Source: Psilocybe azurescens
Taxonomy: Eukaryota > Basidiomycota > Agaricomycetes > Agaricales > Agrocybaceae
Assembly (NCBI GenBank): GCA_023853785.1
Contig: JAJIRX010000718.1
Span: 115,267 to 179,266 of the forward strand
DNA: 64,000 bases
Direction: 5' to 3'
The position numbers were made by a program, and so were the translations under genes. The notes below the pieces were generated by a model. The model searched no databases, had not been told where the DNA came from, and saw only the letters and a list, made by a program, of their open reading frames with translations. This document shows positions 37,201-54,405 of the stretch, one piece after another (position 1 is the stretch's first letter; every line of letters begins with the position of its first letter).

Positions 37201-38702
37201 GATTTTACATATCATGGATATGCAATGGTCCGGATCCCGGCCTGTTAAAAAAAAGCGTTCAGAATTAAAAACTTGAGGTTTTCATTTGAAGATAGTTTTG
37301 GAATAGGCCGTCTCAGTGACAAGCTCACCGACCACGTTCAGGGCAAATATTTTCCCTCAGAGTGCAGCTGACTGGTGCTTGGCGATAGACTGCCGGCGCA
37401 AATGCGGGGAAAGTAACATCGATTGCGGAGGCGGGTGGCGAAGTTCGATTGCGAACGGCTTCTAGATACTTCCCTCTTGATTCTCGCTTGCAGGTCCGGA
37501 ATGCATCCACAAATACATAGGTACCCTAGTCAATGCGGCCGCGACATATTGCCAAAATATAGGCTAGAGCCTATAGTAGAATATGGAAAGATACACGGAT
37601 AATTTCCGCTTCCTTACATATTTGCTTCATATGACGTTCAAGGCGACCGGGCTAGTTTTGGGGTGCCTGTCTTGCTATTGATCATCCGGGTTCTTTTCAT
37701 TGACCGATACTATCTCGAGTAAACGCCTATGATTTGATTCTGTGGGCGGACAATTCGCGGACTCTGGGATGTGAGTTTACAGGACAGGTTTGTTCAGATT
37801 TGTTCATGGTAAATCCTGGTAAATCCTGGATAAATTAAAGTGAATTTTACGAAATCTATTCCGGGTATATTGGAGCATAGCGGCTTACAGGTGGTCGTTT
37901 CGCGTTACTAACACTTACCGCAGCCTTTCTTGCTCTTGCCCAGACCAACAGTTTCAACAAAAAGTAACCCTAGATGGAACTTGTACTTCCACACAAGCGC
38001 ATTATATTCGGTGTATTTTGGCAATGAGGTAGGCGTTGTCAGTTCGGAGAAATAGCGGGCAAGATAGGCTCTTATAAGGACGATCGTTGGAAGTCGAAGG
38101 CGAAAGCTGGAAGCCAGGAAGCAGTGCTTGATTATTTGTGTGGGGGTACTTTGTACCATATTGATAAAGTATCAGCAGCATTTTAGCCTGTTGAGACGTG
38201 GGTTATTTCTTTTTTATAAGCGGGATATCGTGGGTTAAACTCACCTCGAGGTCTATCCAAAACTTCCAGACTTGGTCCTATGCAGTGAGTCTTGTCTTCT
38301 GGGTAGACTACGTCATCACGCCTCTAAATGACCGAGATCACAAATTTCGATGTATTTGATTACAGCTATAGAATGCCTTTCTGGCTTTGAACAAGAAAGC
38401 TGCGGAGAATGATTTGACCAGACGTTCAAAAGCATTAGCCTTGTCAGGCGCTCAGTTGGTGCAATTCTTTCTGCGAGAAAAACATATTCATTGATAGAGG
38501 TGAAGTGGAGAAGTTTTCTTTCAAAAGTAGGCTCCAGATGCTTCCACAGAACAGATATAATGGAATGCAGCGAGTAGTATGAGCATGTGGTAGTAGACAG
38601 AACTGAAGAGTCAGTACTCAGTGGCAGTGCCCATCAAAAGGTGACATAATTAGTCGAGAATGAGAAGTGCTCTAACTTGACTTTGAACCACGACCCATTG
38701 CA
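34204..38702. other. Long interval without a convincing gene (4.5 kb)
   Basis: I find no recognisable protein, tRNA or transposon here. Frames are short and overlap at random on both strands. CpG is present at normal levels, unlike the region after 48.9 kb, so this does not look like old transposon DNA. Small direct repeats occur near 37785-37835 (TTTGTTCA twice, GTAAATCCTG twice). The last few hundred bases should hold the Prp16 promoter. A non-coding RNA or a fast-evolving gene cannot be excluded. Confidence 0.4.
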
Positions 38703-43678
<4,976 letters not shown>

Positions 43679-44241
43679 ATGTATAGATTAACGGATAATG
43701 CAGCTGCGGATACCCCATTTACGATGACATTTGTACCCTTTACTATAGTAGAACCCTGAGTTCGTTGGCTGACACACTTGCTGATAATCACTTGCATTTT
43801 TTTTGTCTGATAAGATCAGAACGGATGTTGGGTGTTAGATATGCCGATAATTGACTTGTGGCGCGGGATTCAGATATTGTACATATAAGTAGGTCATGGT
43901 CATGTCTCGCCGCTCGCAACGGTTTATAAACGTATTTGGTTTCAATGACAACCAGAAGCACAAAGATAGGGGCATATATGGATGCAGTCAAAAACAAAAG
44001 GACGACCTGGTATGTGACATAGTACTCTTAACATACGTGAAAAGAAAAATATCAAGACGACGGACAAGGGTTTAATTGCAGAGGCCAAGCCAGACGACCG
44101 TCAATTGAAAAATTAGCAATTGAGCATGATCAGCGACGGGATGATGATTGCTAGTTCGACTTCCAATCTTTCTTTTTGTCACTTCCTTTGTCGCCTCTCT
44201 CCGTTTCTTCCCTTCCTCCAGCCATCTGCTCTTCTTCCGCG
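43679..44241. other. Intergenic between Prp16 and the Dsf2-like gene
   Basis: The interval is AT-rich 3' flank followed by a CT-rich leader (TTTCTTTTTGTCACTTCC) just before the next ATG. The frame is open from 44176 without an earlier ATG. No additional gene is seen. Confidence 0.5.
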
Positions 44242-46271
44242 ATGAATCTAATGGCACCACCTTCGTCTTATACTCCCTCTGGTTCGACTTCCAGGCCTAA
44301 ATTGGGCTCTAGTGCTTCCGATCCCGGCCCTGCAGCTATTGCGTTGAACCACTCAGAGTCTCCTTTAACCAACCTTGTACGCCGGACGTCTTCGCGAAGG
44401 GCACGCCAGACTGCTACGGCTCTCGACCACCAGCACAAGCAGGATTTGCAGACGCCACCGATTCGAGAGACACGCGAGGATCCATATTTCAATGAATCAA
44501 ATGCCTATAATTATAACTATACACCTCGGTCCTCCTCACCTCCTCACCAAGAAGAGATCTATGCGTATGCCTACCAGCCCGAGCCTGCGAGTTCTGCCTC
44601 TCAATATGCCTATATTCAACCTGAATCGAACAGTGCAGTGGATAACTACTATTATGAAGACCAGGAATCTTCACAGCGACAGATGGCCAATCTCAGTCTA
44701 AATCCCGATACATCAGGAGATTCTTTGCTCGCATCTAATGGACTCCCGTCTCCGTTGCTTCACAGTCATTTTGCACGGGATTCGTATGCTACGGCATCAA
44801 TATCAGACGCGCACTCGTATTGGGATCCCGACTCGTCTGGAGCGCGATCTTCAACGCAGTCTAACTATCGACAGTCATCGAGGAGGGTCACGCGTGAAGG
44901 GGATGGGGATTTTGATGATGAGAGTAGTGAGTACGGTCGTTATCAGTATTTCGCGGACGATACATCAAGCATGTATTCGACAAATGCGTCCCAGGGCCCT
45001 GCCCTAAGGGATTCGTGGAACTCGACGGCGACAGGGGCGACCGTGCGTAGGCCCGACTATTATATCCCCAGTGCAGATATTCGCGGGAAGAATCAGATGG
45101 TTAGGGTCGGTTGTGCCCACGCCTACGGTCGTTGTTACAGAAGAGGGGATAGATGGGACTGAAAGGGTGGTTGAGCGCAGTTCGTCTATGTTGAGACCGG
45201 GACCCGGACGTGCACCTGTTGTCCAGCCCGTGACGGCTAATTTCTCGAGGCCTGTGCGCGAGAGCAGGCACCCTGGACACGCACAGGGGAGAGGGTTAAG
45301 GTGCAACTACCGCCGGATATGAGGGAGCAGAAGCTGAAGGTGTTGGAGAGGAATGCGCGACGGGCACCATCGCCGAATGAGACACAGCCAACGTCGATGA
45401 TGAGTTCGAGGGTGAACTCGAGACAATCGTTGAAGAGCGTGCAGTCGAACGTTACGGTGAGGGATCAGAAGTTGGCACCCGTGAATTCGCAGCCAAGAAC
45501 AGTGGAACCCCCGCCTCTGTCACCTGCGAGTCTTTATTCGAGTCATTATTCATATTATCAGTATGAGAGTGCGGCACCATCGCCTGTTGGAGCAGAGTTT
45601 GCGCAATCGACGACCGTTTCCAAGACGCCCCGGCCATCTCTGAAAGTGGCAGAACCAAGCTCGGGACCAAGGACGCCCCAGGACTATCTACAACTTGGGA
45701 TCCAACATCACGAAGCAAACCGGTTGGGCGAATCCGCTCGGTGCTTCGAACGGTCGGCGAATGAAGATGGAGGATGTGGAGTAGGAATGCTTATGTACGG
45801 ACTGACGCTCCGGCATGGATGGGGTTGCGCGAAGAATGAGAAGCTGGGGTTCAAGTGGTTGCTCAAGGCGGCGGAGAGTGCTGTAGGCGATCTGGAGAGT
45901 GTGAGGACCGGTGGAAGGACGATTGAGGTGGGAGCTGTGCAGACGGAACTCGTGTTAGCGATCTACGAAGTCGGGCAGTGTTTCTTTCATGGATGGGGAG
46001 TGGTTAAAGACCAGAAGATGGCTGTGGTAAGTTTGCCGACTGAATTTGAAGCTGGTACGGGATGAGATGCTAATAATAGATGCAGAGCTATTACGCAGTT
46101 GCGGCACGACTGGGAGATGGAGATGCTCAAGCTGATCTTGCGTTTTGTTTGGCTAATGGTAAGGGGTGTAAGAAGGATAAGAAAGAGGCGGCACGATGGT
46201 ACAGAGAAGCTGTAGCACAGGGGCAAAGTGATGTTGGGTTAGCTTGGATATACAAAGATAAATACCAATAG
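44242..46271 (+). CDS. Sel1-repeat protein, Dsf2-like
   Basis: This is a tetratricopeptide-like Sel1 repeat protein of the fungal Dsf2/Skt5-related group. The N-terminal half is low complexity with Tyr/Ser/Pro (SNAYNYNYTPRSSSP). The repeats start at about 45667: PQDYLQLGIQHHEANRLGES, CGVGMLMYGLTLRHGWGCAK, IYEVGQCFFHGWGVVKDQK, then after one intron AVSYYAVAARLGDGDAQADL, FCLANGKGCKKDKKEAARWY and SDVGLAWIYKDKYQ. Two frame breaks lie in GGG 45104-45106 (one extra) and near 45268 (one short). The ATG at 44242 is the first in frame. The stop TAG (46269-46271) is only 15 nt before the next start codon. The biochemical role is not known to me; related proteins act in cell-wall or cell-cycle signalling. 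Confidence 0.85.
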
Positions 46272-46286
46272 ACTAGTCTTTTGCTC

Positions 46287-48898
46287 ATGACCATAAGGCA
46301 CTCCAAGTACGGCGTCTGGGATTTGTACGAAGATCTCAATGGTTTACCAACCACGCCAGGACATCAATCATGGGGTGTCATTCTCCAGTCTCTGCCTTAT
46401 GTATGGCGCATGATAACGGAGGTCGCGTCTATTCGTGAATGTTGGTTGTTGTTAACTGTGTACCTCTTTCTCCTCTTGCTTTCATCTATTGTCCCGGCCA
46501 TCGCCCTCTCTTATTCAGGCCAGCTATTATCCGTCGTAAGTCTTCATCTCTCTGTCTCGAATCACACTAACCAAAGACAGGTTGACTCTGCTGTTCAACA
46601 CAGAACTATAGACACCGCCCTCCTTCGCAACATCGTCGTTGGCGCATTTCTTTCCTCCGCAGCGACTCGTATATTGAGATATGGGATTCACCGGATCGCA
46701 AAGCCTCTCAAGACTCATATAAAGATCTACTACTCCGTCCATGTCTTTCACGCCTTCGCACGACTCGATGTTCCTACTTTTGACGACCCGGCCGTCCAAC
46801 GACAACTGCAGCAGCCGTTTTCGAATATGTCGACCGAACCACTAGCGTTCTCTGTCATCAATGTGACCCTCAGATCTGTTTCAACAGCTATCCAGCTCGT
46901 TACCCAGTCGTTTGTTCTCTTTCGTCTGCTGAGGGATCAAACAGACGGCTTATTGTTGGCTTTCCTGTGCTCCCTCCTCGCATTCTATCAACGCCCTAAA
47001 CTTCATCTAGGGCATATCAACAACACCGTATGGGCTGCTACGACAAACGATCAAGACTTCATTAAAGCGGAGGGATTGAAACAGACGGTGAATGAGGCTA
47101 CCCATCGGAAGGAAATTGTAGCCGCAGGAATCGCACCGTATCTTCTGTCAGGTATGTTCATAGCGCTTTACAATCATGTCTGGATGCTTAACTCTATTCA
47201 AGAATATCGACAGGCTATTTACCGTATTTCCACGCGTGCTACAGACTTTTACGATGCTGTAATGGACACTTCTAATTCCTACATGTTCGTCGTCACCAAT
47301 ATTCTCATTCCTGAAGTTCTTCGAGCATTGCCGGAGGCAAGTGTTCCTGCTGTTTCATGTCATATCTTGAGCTGAGATCTGGCTTCCAGATTGTCTTCGC
47401 CCTTCGTGCAATCCAGCAACCGGAATCTATTCCACTATCCCTTGCTTCCCTTAATCTCATTACCCAAACTACATCTTCTTTTACGCGTACTGCATTTTCA
47501 CTTATGGACGACACGACATCCATCACGACAACTTTCTCTAGAGTGATTCATCTATACGAGGTTGCTAGAATCCCGAACCGCGTGAAGGTCATTCCAACGG
47601 AGAAGACGAAGGAACAGCAATTGCCCGACCAGGATGACCCCATGCTTGGTACTCCCTTTCCCGAGGACGATCAAGCTCTGCGATGGGGTATTAGCGTCGA
47701 GTTTTGTCAGGTTAGCTTTAAATATCCCGGCAGCGATATGTACGCTCTTCGGAAAACTAGTTTCAAGATTGAACGCGGTCATCTTTGCGTGTGTTTTTTC
47801 ATTTACAATCTATCCATCGCTGGCTCATTGTATTCATAGGTAATTGTGGGTACTAATGGTTCTGGGAAGAGTACCATCCTTAAACTCATAGCCCGCTTAT
47901 ACGACCCATCTGAAGGCAAGATCCTCATTGATGGGATAGATATTAAAACTCTCCGTCTTGCCGGACCTTAGACGCGCCATATCTGTACTTTTCCAAGATT
48001 ATACCCTCTTCCCTCTCTCTGTGAGTGCTTCAACTCTTTGTTATCTCTTTATTGTCTTGCAATGTGGCGATTTCTCAATGTATGCATAGATCCGAGATAA
48101 CATCAACCTAGGAGATCCACAACATGCCTCTGATCTTTCCAAAATTCAAAAGGCCGCTGAGCTAGGCGGTGCAAACGATTTCATCGACCGGCTGCCCGAA
48201 AAATACGACACATATCTTGAGCGACCTGTACAGGATTATTATTCAGACTTGCCGGAAGGGATGGAGAATCCTTTTGGGCATTTGGTGGATTACAGTCGCG
48301 TTCGAGAAGCGGGCCATATCATAGGTGTTGAGGGTGGAGGAAGTGCAGGTAATAGAGGGGTTAAGTGGTGGGCAGATGCAGAGGATTGCTCTGTGAGTGT
48401 GCTTTTTGACTGCGGCTTAGTATTTTGGTTCGACACACATTGTAGATCTAGGACATTTATGCGCTCTGTGGCTTCTGAAGACAGTGTTGGTCTTTTGCTG
48501 TTTGATGAGCCCTCCGCGAGCTTGGATCCAACAGCAGAACATGGTGAGCCTCAATGGCTGTTCATATAACTTTTTGTCTATTTATTGATATCATGGTTCT
48601 TAGATCTTTTTGAACGTTTGCGCAAATTAAGAGGAAACAAGACCATGATATTCTCTTCCCATCGGTTTGGCAATCTGACAAGACATGCTGATCTGATATT
48701 GTAAGTCTTCAAGTCCAACTTCTAAGCTTGAACATGGCCTTGTCTATTTAGTATTCTTATAGCTTATACTTTTTGTATTTCTTGTTTAGGTATATGAATG
48801 ATTCAGTGGTGCTGGAAGAAGGCACTCATGATCAACTCATTCATCAGGATGGAGAGTATGCTCGGATATGGATGCTTCAGGCCCAAGCTTTTCTCTGA
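46287..48898 (+). CDS. ABC half-transporter-like protein with a defective nucleotide-binding domain
   Basis: The first half has hydrophobic segments ([21 protein letters not shown] near 46450, [12 protein letters not shown] near 46950), consistent with an ABC transmembrane domain. The second half is an [20 protein letters not shown] (Walker A), [12 protein letters not shown] (Q-loop), [13 protein letters not shown] (Walker B and D-loop) and [17 protein letters not shown] (H-loop). The signature LSGGQ-type motif expected between about 48385 and 48450 is absent. EDCSVS is followed by unrelated hydrophobic residues and then RSRTFMRSV, where homologues have a signature plus MQRLAL. A frame break lies at TT 47958-47959 (one extra T). 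The ATG at 46287 gives [17 protein letters not shown]. The substrate is unknown. The protein may be non-functional, or a lost small exon may explain the gap. Confidence 0.8.
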
Positions 48899-49493
48899 GG
48901 TTCAAGCTTGGTATGAGGCTGGATCTGGTCTGGATCTGGTCTGGATTACTTGCTGAGGGCAGGGTATTTTGCATGTATGAAATTTGTTAGTTGCAATCTA
49001 GTACATAGATGTAAATAAACACCATATATATAGATAAAAATTTTCAGGACTCCTGTTGGCAGAATTGTAATAAATACTAAATATCATGCTGACTACACTG
49101 CCATTTGGTTGAAACATGTTTGCTCTGTGAAGTTCACATGAAGTTGATGTATCTACAGAAGGTTATAACAATGTGAGGGGATGTTGTCATCTGATTCAAA
49201 ATAGATTAGGGACACTGTGACAACAGTCGACACTACTAAGACATGTAATTTGATAAGGTTTTGTGAAAATTTCCAGCTGAGCCACATGTTGGTAAAATAG
49301 TCAAGTGTGTCTTGTTGAACTCATCAACATGCACTGTCTAAACAGATCATTGGTACATGTAATCTGATAAGTTATTCATGAATCCTGGCACCTCAGCCAG
49401 TGGCAGGTAATTGTCTGCCATCTGCCATGTCCCACACACTACTGTGCACTGTGTACTTAGATCACTTAGCACAATTCAGGCAGCTTAGGCACT
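48899..49493. other. Start of CpG-poor, AT-rich region, left flank of the palindrome
   Basis: From the ABC gene's stop codon the sequence becomes AT-rich and nearly free of CpG. It contains related segments about 118 bp apart (ACATGTAATTTGATAAG near 49241 and ACATGTAATCTGATAAG near 49355), suggesting diverged tandem units. No gene is seen. Confidence 0.5.
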
Positions 49494-52400
49494 TGTCTTC
49501 TTTCACACATCTGCTAGATACAAAACTGGCTCTATTGCAGATAGAATATTTAATGTTAACTCAGCTGATTGGCACATGTTTTCCTAAAATGAAATTTGGT
49601 AAGTTTAATACATGGCATACACCATGTGTTGCGACATGTCGACATTAATTACAGAGGCAATATAATAAAGGTGCTTAAAATATAATTGGAACCATAGAAT
49701 ACAATTCTAATTTATGTCCTTGAGTACTACATATTCTCATCTGTATAATACTACTGTTGAGTGTTGACTGCAGCAACTGAAAGAAAAATAATATATATTT
49801 GGTTAGAAAGTCATCATTATAAGTTGTGGATGTACATGCAGGAAAAAGTAGGTTCTTCATAATTGGATTCTTCAACACCTGATTATTACTGCATTCATCA
49901 ATTGCTCACTCACCAACAATTCATAATAACTCATAGATTTGGATTATTCTAATTGAGGTATGTTAGTATGCTTTTGAATGAATGTTATTTGTTCACTGAA
50001 ATTATCAGAATGTGAAATGAATGAGGCCATTCTTCAACGACTCACAAATCAAGTCAGAGGAGTTGCAGCACAGAAGAGCAACAAGATCATGGTCGATGGC
50101 ATAGGCAAGAATCAATCAGAGGACACAATAAATGAGCAAAGGATGCAATAGAGTGTCAGGAGCATGCAGTCAAGGAGCACAAGGATGCAATAGATAAGGG
50201 GAGGATGGGGTGGACAAATGTGAGAATGTGATGGATGAGGGGGTGGATGGGGTGGACAAACACAAGAATGCAATGGACAAGCAAGAGGATGGGGTGGAGT
50301 AACAGAATGCATGATAGACAAGCAGGTGGACACGATGGACAAATAAAAAATGGGAGGATGGGTGTTACCCAATACTCAAAGCTCATGTAATGTGATTATA
50401 CAGTGGTAGGGGGCTGGCCAGAGTTGGTGGGTTCGGACTTATGTTCAATGTTAAGATAACCTTGAAAGCACTTTAGATTATTGAATGTGTTAATCATTAG
50501 ACCTTTGAGGTTTATTGTAATTCACTATACTGCACATTTTCTGCAGAGTCTACTGCCTTCAATACATCAATAAAATGAATCAGATAGAACACATAGCGCA
50601 GAACATTGAAGACATATTGAGTGAAAAATAAAGACTGTTCCTGGAAATTGAATTAAGAACACATTACTTCTGATAATATTATTTGAATATATAACATACT
50701 TGAGAAACACAGACAAGTTGTGTCTTGAAGTTTAGCAAATGCCAGAGAATTAGCCCTGATATGGGTAGATTCTAACACAATTCTTTTAGAATGGTCAGCA
50801 GTGGATTGTATAATATTAAAAGCAAAGATTTTATAGGTAACAGAAAACAATGAGTGAACATTGGCTTGCAGGAGTGACTAGCGACAATTCCAAAAGTGGA
50901 TCATCCTGTTGAGCATTGAAGTAACATGCATCTAATCCAGTAACACTAACACAGAAGAAAACTGAAGACAGATAGTGAGTTTAGTGAGTTAGCACAATGT
51001 ATCAAATATATTACCATAAAGGAGAAAGAACATATGAGAATGTGCTACACTGGAATTCAACCATCAAGTTGCCTCTCAATCAACTTGACCCAGGCTTGTT
51101 CCTTGTTGCTATAATCTTGGCCTTTTCCAAACCCTCCTGGCTCTGAATGAGCTTATCGGTGTGCAACATCAGTATAACCTTTTGATCAAGGGCAGAAAGC
51201 AAGATTTTGAGCAGGCATTGAACTTCCAGCTTTGCATTGATATCTGTCATTTTAGCTAATCCATTGTTGCCATTATATGTAACAAAAATCTAGTCAAAGA
51301 TTGTCAGGATAAGTTAGAGTATTAGGTAGAAAAAGTTACTTGTCCTTTTTTATAAGTTTATGCTGCCATCTGAGTGAGACTAGATGGCAACAACTGAGCC
51401 ATCCCCATCTGATCCAATCTCCACATCTACTACTACTAACAATGACAACACCACCACACCTACATGCAATCCCACAGAACACTCAAATGTCTGTAGAAAA
51501 GAAGCCATCAAAAAAGGGGTCTTTAGGTGGAGAATATGATCAGATGCTATTGGCTGTGATCAGGATTCCAGACAGGGTGAGGTGGGAGGGGAACATGATG
51601 GGGTGAATGAGGAGCAGGGGGTTAGTGAGTATCGAGGGTGTGGACTTGAAGGGAGATGTCAATGAGATTGTAGAGGGAGAGTGAAAGATGATGTAGTGGA
51701 ATTGAGGAACCAGCACAAGCACAAGCACAAAAAGACAGAAGACAACATGACATGCACACTCATGCTCACACCTATGTGAGCCAGGATGTGTCTCCTTCCT
51801 CTAAGGTTGCTGTCGTGAACATTATCACCACTATCATATCTGATAACACATCAAAGCCCAATTTGAAGAGGCAGCAGGTGAGTGAGGAGGGCAGAGAAGA
51901 ACACGGACATGGATGGATACATTATCTGATGTGGCCTTCACCTCAATAAAGATGGCTGATGTGGGGTCAATAGATACCAGCATAGATGGTGAGTCTGGCT
52001 CAGGCTTAGGCTTCTGAGACAGTGACTGGTACAAAAGAACAACAAAAAGCAAGTCTGGAGATGGAGAAAGAGAAAGAAGAAACAAATAGCTACAGGTTTT
52101 TCCACCTACAAGTATCATTAAGAGAATGAGTGCCTCAGTGAAGAAAACAAAAATCTAGTCAAAGATCATCATGATAAGTAAGTATTATATTAAATAGAAA
52201 GAAGTGACTTACTATCCATTCTGTAAATCTATGCTGCTATTCAAATGGGACTACACCTGTCACAATTATTGTCAAGAGAGCTACTGCCTCAATTCTGATG
52301 CAACCTGAAGGCAGAAAGTAGCAAACAGGCCATTTCAACAAGAAGACTACGCCTCAGTGTTGGTGGCCCCATAGTGGGTGGGAGGAGGGCCCAAAGGGCA

Positions 52401-54405
52401 AAGACCGCATGCTGATGTGTTGTTGTTTTATTTGGTCTGGGGCCTTAACAGCATTAGATCACAACAACACCAAACAGTATATTGATCAACGCGACTGGGA
52501 ACTTCTTAATAGACTCAACCATCAACAGTAGCCCAGACATTTCTGGACACTGTTGCTATTACTCTTGAGATATCTATTGCAAGCTAAATCATCTGTACAC
52601 ATGTTTTGGACATCTCTGAGCACGTACACTCTGAACTCAGGATATTTCAAACTTCATATGAGACTTGGATCTTGATGCAGATGATACCAAATATGTTCAG
52701 AACATTGTCCAATACCTCAAGCAAGTAGAGGTATGTCTCACTTTACTCTATCATTTCTTCAAATATAGATATATATCCAGCTTACAGTGATGCCCAACCT
52801 GAATTACATAGAGCACTAAAAGGAGCTTGCATGGAAAATGTGAGGCATCCTCCCCAACTGGCTCATCCAAGTTTATGTCCATTTCTGGCCCCTTTCTGAG
52901 ACACTCTTTCTCTGCATGAACATTATCAACTGCTTCCTCTGTGCATGTCATCTTGCTTGCCAAGCTGCAGCTTATTGGCACAACCTGCATGCTCATCACC
53001 CTGCATTCTCATTGAGATGGAAGTGTTTGCTGACAAGCCCAAGACAGACCCACAATCAGGAGGGTATATATTCAATTCTGGTGGTACACCAGACCTCGAC
53101 TTCATGTTGGTCTTGCCTTTTAAGACCTTGACTTTATATTGTTTTTTCTATTGATGGACTTTGACTTTGTATCCATCCATTGTATTGAAGCCTAACAGCA
53201 ACTCATATTGCAGGCACTCACTTTTATTAGAATCTGTGAATACAATTTGATTGCAATTGTCACAAGTATGGTAAGAGTGTTTACTTTCTTTTCTGCAATG
53301 GCAATCCTTTGTTCACATTCTTTCTCAGCTTCTGGGACTCTCCAGCAGACAGATTTGATGCCTGTGGCTTGCATTGATGTGTATTGTGGGTAAGATGGGA
53401 TCAAAGTAAGACTGAGGATGAATAGAGGTTGACAGACCAGATGCAAATATCTTCAAATGTCTTGTAGGTGGTTACTCTCCCTTCTCAGAAGATGTTACCC
53501 ACTGACATAGCCTTGCACCAGGACCTGACTTGTGTCAATACCTTAGCATTATGAGGATATTTTTCACAAAGTATTACATCATCTCCAACATGAGAGCTCG
53601 ACTCTGCCAGAACCAGCACTCTGTTTGTATAGTTTGGAGCCATTCAGGTAAGAATTTGTCACAAGACTCTCCTGTATATTGGTCAATAACCATTGGAGAA
53701 TTTTGCCAGTAGTGTATCAAGAAGCTGGTAGTCAGAGGGACACAAACATAAAGTGACAGCATAAATTTGTCAGGGGTCCTGAATGTTATCTTTAATGAGT
53801 CTCTGATGAATAATAAGATTGTCAATGCCAAGACAAGTCTTGTTAAATACCCACCTCCTTGCATATAACATTTAAGATACACTCAACATCATTCTGCCAG
53901 AATGCATACTGGAGAGATGGGCCACAATTATGTGGATAGGTGGTGGGTGTTTTAGTGCATGTCTTCCCATTTGCAATCCACTTGTTGATGGTGCTGGGAA
54001 CACCATACTTTGTGTGATACCCCACCTTTTGTCATAGGTCATCTCCTTGGTGTGAATATAAATGAGTGGGTAGAAGTCGTTGCCACAGAGGCTGAATGGG
54101 TGTTTGATGGGCACGTCAGGCCAGCATTTCTTGGTTAGTAATATATAGGTGGGGATAAAGAGGAGAGCAGTATTACACAGATCATCTTGTGGTTAGACAG
54201 TAAAGGACATATCATTAGTACTCAGGATGAAGGCAGAGGCATATGATGGCCTGATCAGACATTATATCTATGCTCAAGTCATATATGCTTGAGTCATGCT
54301 TGGGTCAGATTTTTGTGTAATAGAGTGCATGATATTAATATAAGCACCCAACTTATAATATCTGGCACTATGATTGATTGTACAATGCATGCCAAGTTAG
54401 ATATA
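49494..54405. repeat. Left arm of a giant inverted repeat
   Basis: This 4.9-kb arm is the reverse complement of 55997-60946. Pairs of mirrored segments are easy to find: 49675-49878 with 60560-60763, 50653-50850 with 59583-59780, 53574-53882 with 56521-56829. Paired coordinates sum to 110403 next to the centre and about 110438-110440 at the outside, so the right arm is some 35 nt longer through scattered indels. Single-base differences also occur. The arm holds only short, broken reading frames with no family I recognise, and no reverse-transcriptase or rolling-circle motifs. A Lys/Glu-coding minisatellite lies at about 50130-50350. Confidence 0.9.
50130..50350. repeat. Degenerate minisatellite (~27-30 nt) in left arm
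   Basis: Repeated GGATGGGGTGGACAAA, AGAATGCAATGGACAA and related units follow one another. Read on the plus strand they resemble repeats like EHKDAIDK and DGVDKHKNAMDKQ, so they may be the remains of a repetitive coiled-coil gene. The same block occurs inverted in the right arm. Confidence 0.5.
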
